Assembly: GCA_039029455.1 (NCBI GenBank)
Contig: JBCCGE010000060.1
Span: forward strand, 1-18,725
DNA: 18,725 bases
DNA from: JBCCGE01 sp039029455
GTDB lineage: Bacteria > Pseudomonadota > Gammaproteobacteria > Arenicellales > Poriferihabitantaceae
Direction: 5' to 3'
Of the stretch, positions 15,547-18,725 are shown piece after piece (position 1 is the first letter of the stretch; the number at the start of each line of letters is the position of its first letter). The translations under genes were made by a program, and so were the position numbers. Under the pieces are notes generated by a model. The model worked only from the letters and a program-made list of their open reading frames with translations, was not told the origin of the DNA and made no database searches.

Positions 15547-15708
15547 ATGAGTGAGCCCACAAATACCCGCCCAAAAGTGCCCGAGGGAGAAGCCGAATAC
15601 GTCAAAACCAGGCAGATGGAGCCGAACGAGAAAGGTTTCGTTGGATATGAAACGGTATGGGAAGTGTTTCAAAAAGAAGAAGAGTACAAAACCCCAAGGC
15701 AACCCTAG
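15547..15708 (+). CDS. Small 53-residue protein at the end of the apr gene row
   Basis: A short frame starts at ATG 15547, nine bases after GGAG (15534-15537), a well-placed Shine-Dalgarno sequence, and ends at TAG 15706-15708. The product is highly charged: MSEPTNTRPKVPEGEAEYVK, later GFVGYETVWEVFQKEEEYK, ending TPRQP. It has no cysteines, signal peptide or membrane helix, and the family is unknown to me. The preceding gene ends 63 bases upstream on the same strand, so it may be the last gene of that row. A competing ATG at 15540 gives only four codons. Support comes from the ribosome binding site and amino-acid composition only. Confidence 0.55.
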   Translation: MSEPTNTRPKVPEGEAEYVKTRQMEPNEKGFVGYETVWEVFQKEEEYKTPRQP

Positions 15709-16098
15709 ATTAAATCGATAGTCCTGGTTCAGTAAATTCGAACACAGATATCGAAAGCTCAAGTCTGGAATGTACTTGGGCGAGATCGCAACGCGGTAGG
15801 CTCGATTGTACTTTTTAAGGATCGTGGGCTTGACCGGGATAGACACGACCTCGTAACCACGGCTGCTGTTTTCACAAACGTTCTGCAGATTCAGGTACTG
15901 ATCCCGGATTGATGTCACAGAGAACCCCTTGAACCCGGCTCAGCCTGCGTGATCTGCATCTTCTTTACCCACAGCACTTAGACCCGCACCCCACACCCGA
16001 TGACACAGCGGAAGTCTATGCTTTGACTTCGCTAAATTTGCAACCTTCAGGCTGGTGCAAATCGTTATACTGCTCTGGCGTCAAATTTACCGATCCAG
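15709..16098. other. Gene-poor stretch before the 743-aa fusion gene
   Basis: No plus-strand gene is supported here. On the minus strand, an open frame from about 15940 down through 15709 has GC-biased third positions and sensible protein text (LNLQNVCENSSRGYEVV, PTILKKYNRAYRVAISPKYI), but then runs antisense through the 53-codon gene. It may be a relic of a gene or chance. TATACT (16066-16071) is a good -10-like element upstream of the ATG at 16099, but no -35 lies at the right distance. There is no Shine-Dalgarno sequence before that ATG. Confidence 0.4.
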
Positions 16099-18330
16099 AT
16101 GATCTCGATTTCTGCTTACCGCAAGTTGTTCCCTAAAGATTCAGGGGTAATCGGATATGTCCAGATGCCGGGAAACGTTGGTGACCTGATGATCGAGTTC
16201 GCCACTTTAAACCTGATGAGGCGATGGAACATACCCCACGAAATCGTCCCCAGAAACCGGCTTTCCCGCAGAGCGTTACCGAAGCATATCAGCCGACTGT
16301 ATATCGGTGGCGGCGGCAATATGGGCAACCTCTATCAGGATAACAAGGATATCCGCAACGCCGCGCTCTCGACAGGCAAGCCGGTGATCGTATTGCCGCA
16401 GTCATTCACCAACGCCAACGAAAACACTGATCGATTCGAAAAAGTCTGGGTTAGAGAACGAGACAGCCTGAAAATCTGTCCGCAAGCAGGCCTCGCCCCC
16501 GATATGGCAATGTCTTTGAAACTCGATTCGCGATCGAGTGACGTCAGTCGAAAAACCGGCGTGTTTTTGCGCGAGGACATTGAAGCATTGTTTTCCGGAC
16601 ACCCGGCAAGCCACGGCGACCCCATACTGCTTGGATCCAATCTGGCCGAGTATTTCGAATTAGCGGCACCCTTTGAACATATCGTCACCGACCGCCTGCA
16701 TTTCGCAATCACCGGTTTGTTGATGAAACGCGCCGTGACCCTGCTTCCCAATGGGTACTTTAAAAATCGTTCTATGTGGGAAACCTGGTTTGCAAACAAA
16801 GGATGCCTTTGGGCCGATCATCCGGACGAAATTGATGGTATCCGATCTCGGCGGTCCAGAAAGTTCATAGCGAAGTATGAATCGTTCCCTGTTAAATCGG
16901 GTGACTCTGTAAAGACAACCAAATCCTGGCACAATCAGGGTGGCACTCTTTTTTGTGACGGAGAATCTGTCGAGCAGATAAAGACGGATAAACCACCGCA
17001 TCGGATGTTTGGCCATGTGGGCAACGTGATCTGGAATCTGTGTTTGTCCGGAGCGTCAACTGCCGAACTGAAAAAGGAGTTGCTGCAGCTGAAGCGAATT
17101 TCACGTCAGAATGTGGATGCAGAGTTAAACCGGCATTTGCGTCGATTTTTCGATCTGGGTGCAATCGAATGGTTTCCCGGTAGACCTTCATTTGGCATGA
17201 GTCCAACCGAATTTCTGGGCGGTTCCCGCGGAGTTCCGATTGAAGTCACCGTATCGTCTCCTGTGCGCATCGGTTCAGATCAATACCAATTCGCCGATAT
17301 CCGGCAAAATGGACAGAGGAAAACCGTTTGGTTCCGGGCCAACCTAAGCCAGAAAATAAAATTTGAGAATGCCGCGACCTGTTTTCTACTCGCCGTCCTG
17401 CACATCGCAATGGAGGAAAATGCCCCGATCTGGATTCGAGGTGGAGCAATTGATCGCGAAGTGCTCGCTAACCTTGACCAATATCAATATATCTGGACCC
17501 TCTGGCACAAGGAAAAGAATCGCATCCCGATCTACGCTGAAACCCTGGACGGCAATCGTGAACTGAGACCGAAACCGTCCCGATCAGTGTGCTGTTACTC
17601 TGGGGGGGTCGACTCTACTTTTTCTCTTTTTAACCATACGTCAAATCCGGCCAATGACCATAAATCTTCCTTAACAGATGCTGTTTTGGTACACGGCCTT
17701 GATATTCCCATCAATAACCAGGCAGCTTTTGACAATGTCGAAATGACCTGCGGAAAAATAACCGCAGAACTGGGGCTAAACCTGATCTCAACAGCGACCA
17801 ACATACGATCTCTCAATATGGATTGGGGATCGGCTCACGGTGCCGTTCTCGCTGGTGCAATGCATCTGATTGCCGGCGACTTCACCCATGGGCTTATTCC
17901 ATCTACGCTCAACTACGGCATTCTTTACCCCTGGGGAAGTACACCGCTAACCGATCAGATGCTCAGTTCGTCAACATTTAGGATTATGTCAGACGGGGCA
18001 GATCACACTCGGATGGACAAGCTAATCAGTTTACGCAACTGGAAACAGGGAGCTAAGTCACTGCGGTTTTGCTGGAAGGCGTACCCGGAAGACCATAATT
18101 GTGGTCGATGTCAGAAGTGCACAATCACTGCAGTGATGCTGATATTGGCGGGATTGCCCCGTGATTCAATCAAGCCATTCCCAAGCCACAAACGGCTGAC
18201 TAATCAACTCCAAGCGTTTCCCGTTTCACGACTGGACAAGTCCGATTTTCGAAACGAGATAGACGCACTACGAGGGAAGGACAGGCCGCAGTGGATTCCT
18301 GTCCTTATTGAGAAATTCGACAGTCTCTAG
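16099..18330 (+). CDS. Fusion of pyruvyl transferase-like, PqqD-like and PP-loop ATPase domains
   Basis: This 743-residue protein appears to have three modules. Residues 1 to about 260 resemble a polysaccharide pyruvyl transferase domain: GYVQMPGNVGDLMIEFATLN near the start, LYIGGGGNMGNLY, KPVIVLPQSF, and a late VTDRLHFAITGLLMKR. Residues about 278-360 resemble a PqqD/RRE-like winged helix (HVGNVIWNLCLSGASTAELKK, then LRRFFDLGAIEWF), which in other systems binds a peptide leader. From about 375 to the end is a PP-loop ATP-pyrophosphatase: SGGVDST at 501-507, HGLDIP, TNIRSLNMDWGSAHGAVLA, and PSTLNYGILYPWGSTPLTDQ. Cys658, 668, 671 and 674 (C-x9-C-x2-C-x2-C) mirror the zinc site of QueC. It should adenylate a carboxylate and act on a peptide or glycan; the true reaction is unknown. 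No signal peptide is seen. I assign each module by motif recall, not by search. Confidence 0.8.
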   Translation: MISISAYRKLFPKDSGVIGYVQMPGNVGDLMIEFATLNLMRRWNIPHEIVPRNRLSRRALPKHISRLYIGGGGNMGNLYQDNKDIRNAALSTGKPVIVLPQSFTNANENTDRFEKVWVRERDSLKICPQAGLAPDMAMSLKLDSRSSDVSRKTGVFLREDIEALFSGHPASHGDPILLGSNLAEYFELAAPFEHIVTDRLHFAITGLLMKRAVTLLPNGYFKNRSMWETWFANKGCLWADHPDEIDGIRSRRSRKFIAKYESFPVKSGDSVKTTKSWHNQGGTLFCDGESVEQIKTDKPPHRMFGHVGNVIWNLCLSGASTAELKKELLQLKRISRQNVDAELNRHLRRFFDLGAIEWFPGRPSFGMSPTEFLGGSRGVPIEVTVSSPVRIGSDQYQFADIRQNGQRKTVWFRANLSQKIKFENAATCFLLAVLHIAMEENAPIWIRGGAIDREVLANLDQYQYIWTLWHKEKNRIPIYAETLDGNRELRPKPSRSVCCYSGGVDSTFSLFNHTSNPANDHKSSLTDAVLVHGLDIPINNQAAFDNVEMTCGKITAELGLNLISTATNIRSLNMDWGSAHGAVLAGAMHLIAGDFTHGLIPSTLNYGILYPWGSTPLTDQMLSSSTFRIMSDGADHTRMDKLISLRNWKQGAKSLRFCWKAYPEDHNCGRCQKCTITAVMLILAGLPRDSIKPFPSHKRLTNQLQAFPVSRLDKSDFRNEIDALRGKDRPQWIPVLIEKFDSL

Positions 18331-18397
18331 ACAGCCAATGATCGAAGCGGGATTCCGGTTTTACGCCGAATCCACGATCGTGCAAAAAAGCGGAAAA
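18331..18397. repeat. Imperfect hairpin between convergent frames
   Basis: GATCG (18340-18344) can pair with CGATC (18375-18379), and inside it GGATTC (18350-18355) pairs with GAATCC (18368-18373), with GG/CC continuing after a bulge. The structure lies between the stop of the 743-aa gene and the stop of the opposite-strand small frame. It may serve as a shared terminator, but on the plus strand the hairpin is followed by A residues rather than T, so terminator function is uncertain. Confidence 0.4.
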
Positions 18398-18601
18398 TCA
18401 AACGATATCGTAGTCGATTTTGTCTGAATTTAGCTTTTGAGAAGTGACTTCTTTTGGCGCGCCCTCACCTGGAGATCCGCCTGTATCAGTGGTATTGGCG
18501 TGAGCCGGCAACGCAACGCTGTCGACAACCGGCTTGGTCCAGGTTTCCGGAACTGAGGCAACCGCACCGACTACTCCACCGCCAAAAACAGCGGACTTGA
18601 G
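18398..18601 (-). pseudogene. Start-less remnant of a small Tat-like exported protein
   Basis: On the minus strand, 67 sense codons are open from 18601 to a TGA at 18400-18398. Immediately before them in frame is another TGA (18604-18602), and no ATG, GTG or suitable TTG lies near the N-terminus, so the frame cannot be expressed as it stands. The text is nevertheless highly protein-like: LKSAVFGGGVVGAVASVPE is a Tat-type hydrophobic core, followed by the export-type segment TWTKPVVDSVALPAHANTT, a Gly/Pro/Glu linker and the acidic end SDKIDYDIV. Small Tat-signal proteins with W-x-K-P-V-V-x-S-V-x-LPAHA are known to me from proteobacteria, normally preceded by R-R-x-F/L-L-K. Here the codons before the stop read R-Q-Q-R, so the twin-arginine region is damaged. 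One missing base could also explain it. It is tail to tail with the 743-aa gene. Confidence 0.6.
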
Positions 18602-18604
18602 TCA

Positions 18605-18725
18605 CCTCTGTTGCCTATCGCAGTTTCGGACTTGACAATGCACAATAAGGTTCTGACTGATTTCTAGGAATACTCGCCAGCTAGAGTTTCTTCTGTCTCT
18701 TGATCGTGCTATGGAAGTGTGTGCA
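18605..18725. other. Right edge of the window, no gene supported
   Basis: The last 121 bases contain no frame with a convincing start, ribosome binding site or motif on either strand. On the minus strand the frame upstream of the damaged small protein stays open to the window edge, but its text is not protein-like. Confidence 0.4.

Noticed and set aside
16335..16799. Minus-strand frame opposite the pyruvyl transferase-like domain
   Set aside because: Shadow of the 743-aa gene, whose own frame carries clear motifs across this stretch.

Overview
The window looks like a piece of the chromosome of a marine-type, sulfur-oxidising proteobacterium, most likely an uncultured gammaproteobacterium. 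The main reason is a complete aprM-aprB-aprA operon (dissimilatory APS reductase with the AprM membrane anchor), the arrangement usual in sulfite-oxidising bacteria. Base composition is about 50% GC. No rRNA, tRNA, CRISPR array or insertion sequence was seen, and nothing in the sequence fixes the exact taxon.

Left part (1-6375), mostly housekeeping and accessory metabolism. On the minus strand an MFS transporter (1011-2204) precedes a malonyl-CoA synthetase (MatB-like, 1-752, cut by the window edge), possibly a small malonate use unit. On the plus strand a 33-codon ORF (2506-2607) overlaps by ATGA the start of a two-domain P-loop sulfotransferase (2604-3686). A PuuC-type aldehyde dehydrogenase (minus) and an ArsH flavoprotein (plus) follow, divergent from each other.

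Middle (6395-15708). A MoxR-type AAA+ ATPase and a DUF2201-type VWA protein form a minus-strand pair, divergent from the aprMBA operon across an AT-rich promoter region. Downstream of aprA, after a perfect 10-bp hairpin, come plus-strand genes in the same direction: an unrecognised 117-aa protein, a SlyD-like FKBP isomerase, a TPR protein, an unrecognised 284-aa protein and a 53-codon small gene. AprMBA would oxidise sulfite plus AMP to APS and pass electrons to the membrane. The downstream genes may assist the complex, but this rests on position only.

Right part (15709-18725). After a gene-poor stretch comes the most unusual gene, a 743-aa protein. It joins a polysaccharide pyruvyl transferase-like domain, a PqqD-like peptide-recognition segment and a QueC/asparagine-synthase-like PP-loop ATPase with a four-cysteine site. 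Tail to tail with it, on the minus strand, lies a 67-codon reading frame that looks like the body of a small exported (Tat-like) protein but has lost its start. Together they could be the edge of an undescribed peptide- or glycan-modifying system. That is an inference to test, not an established function.
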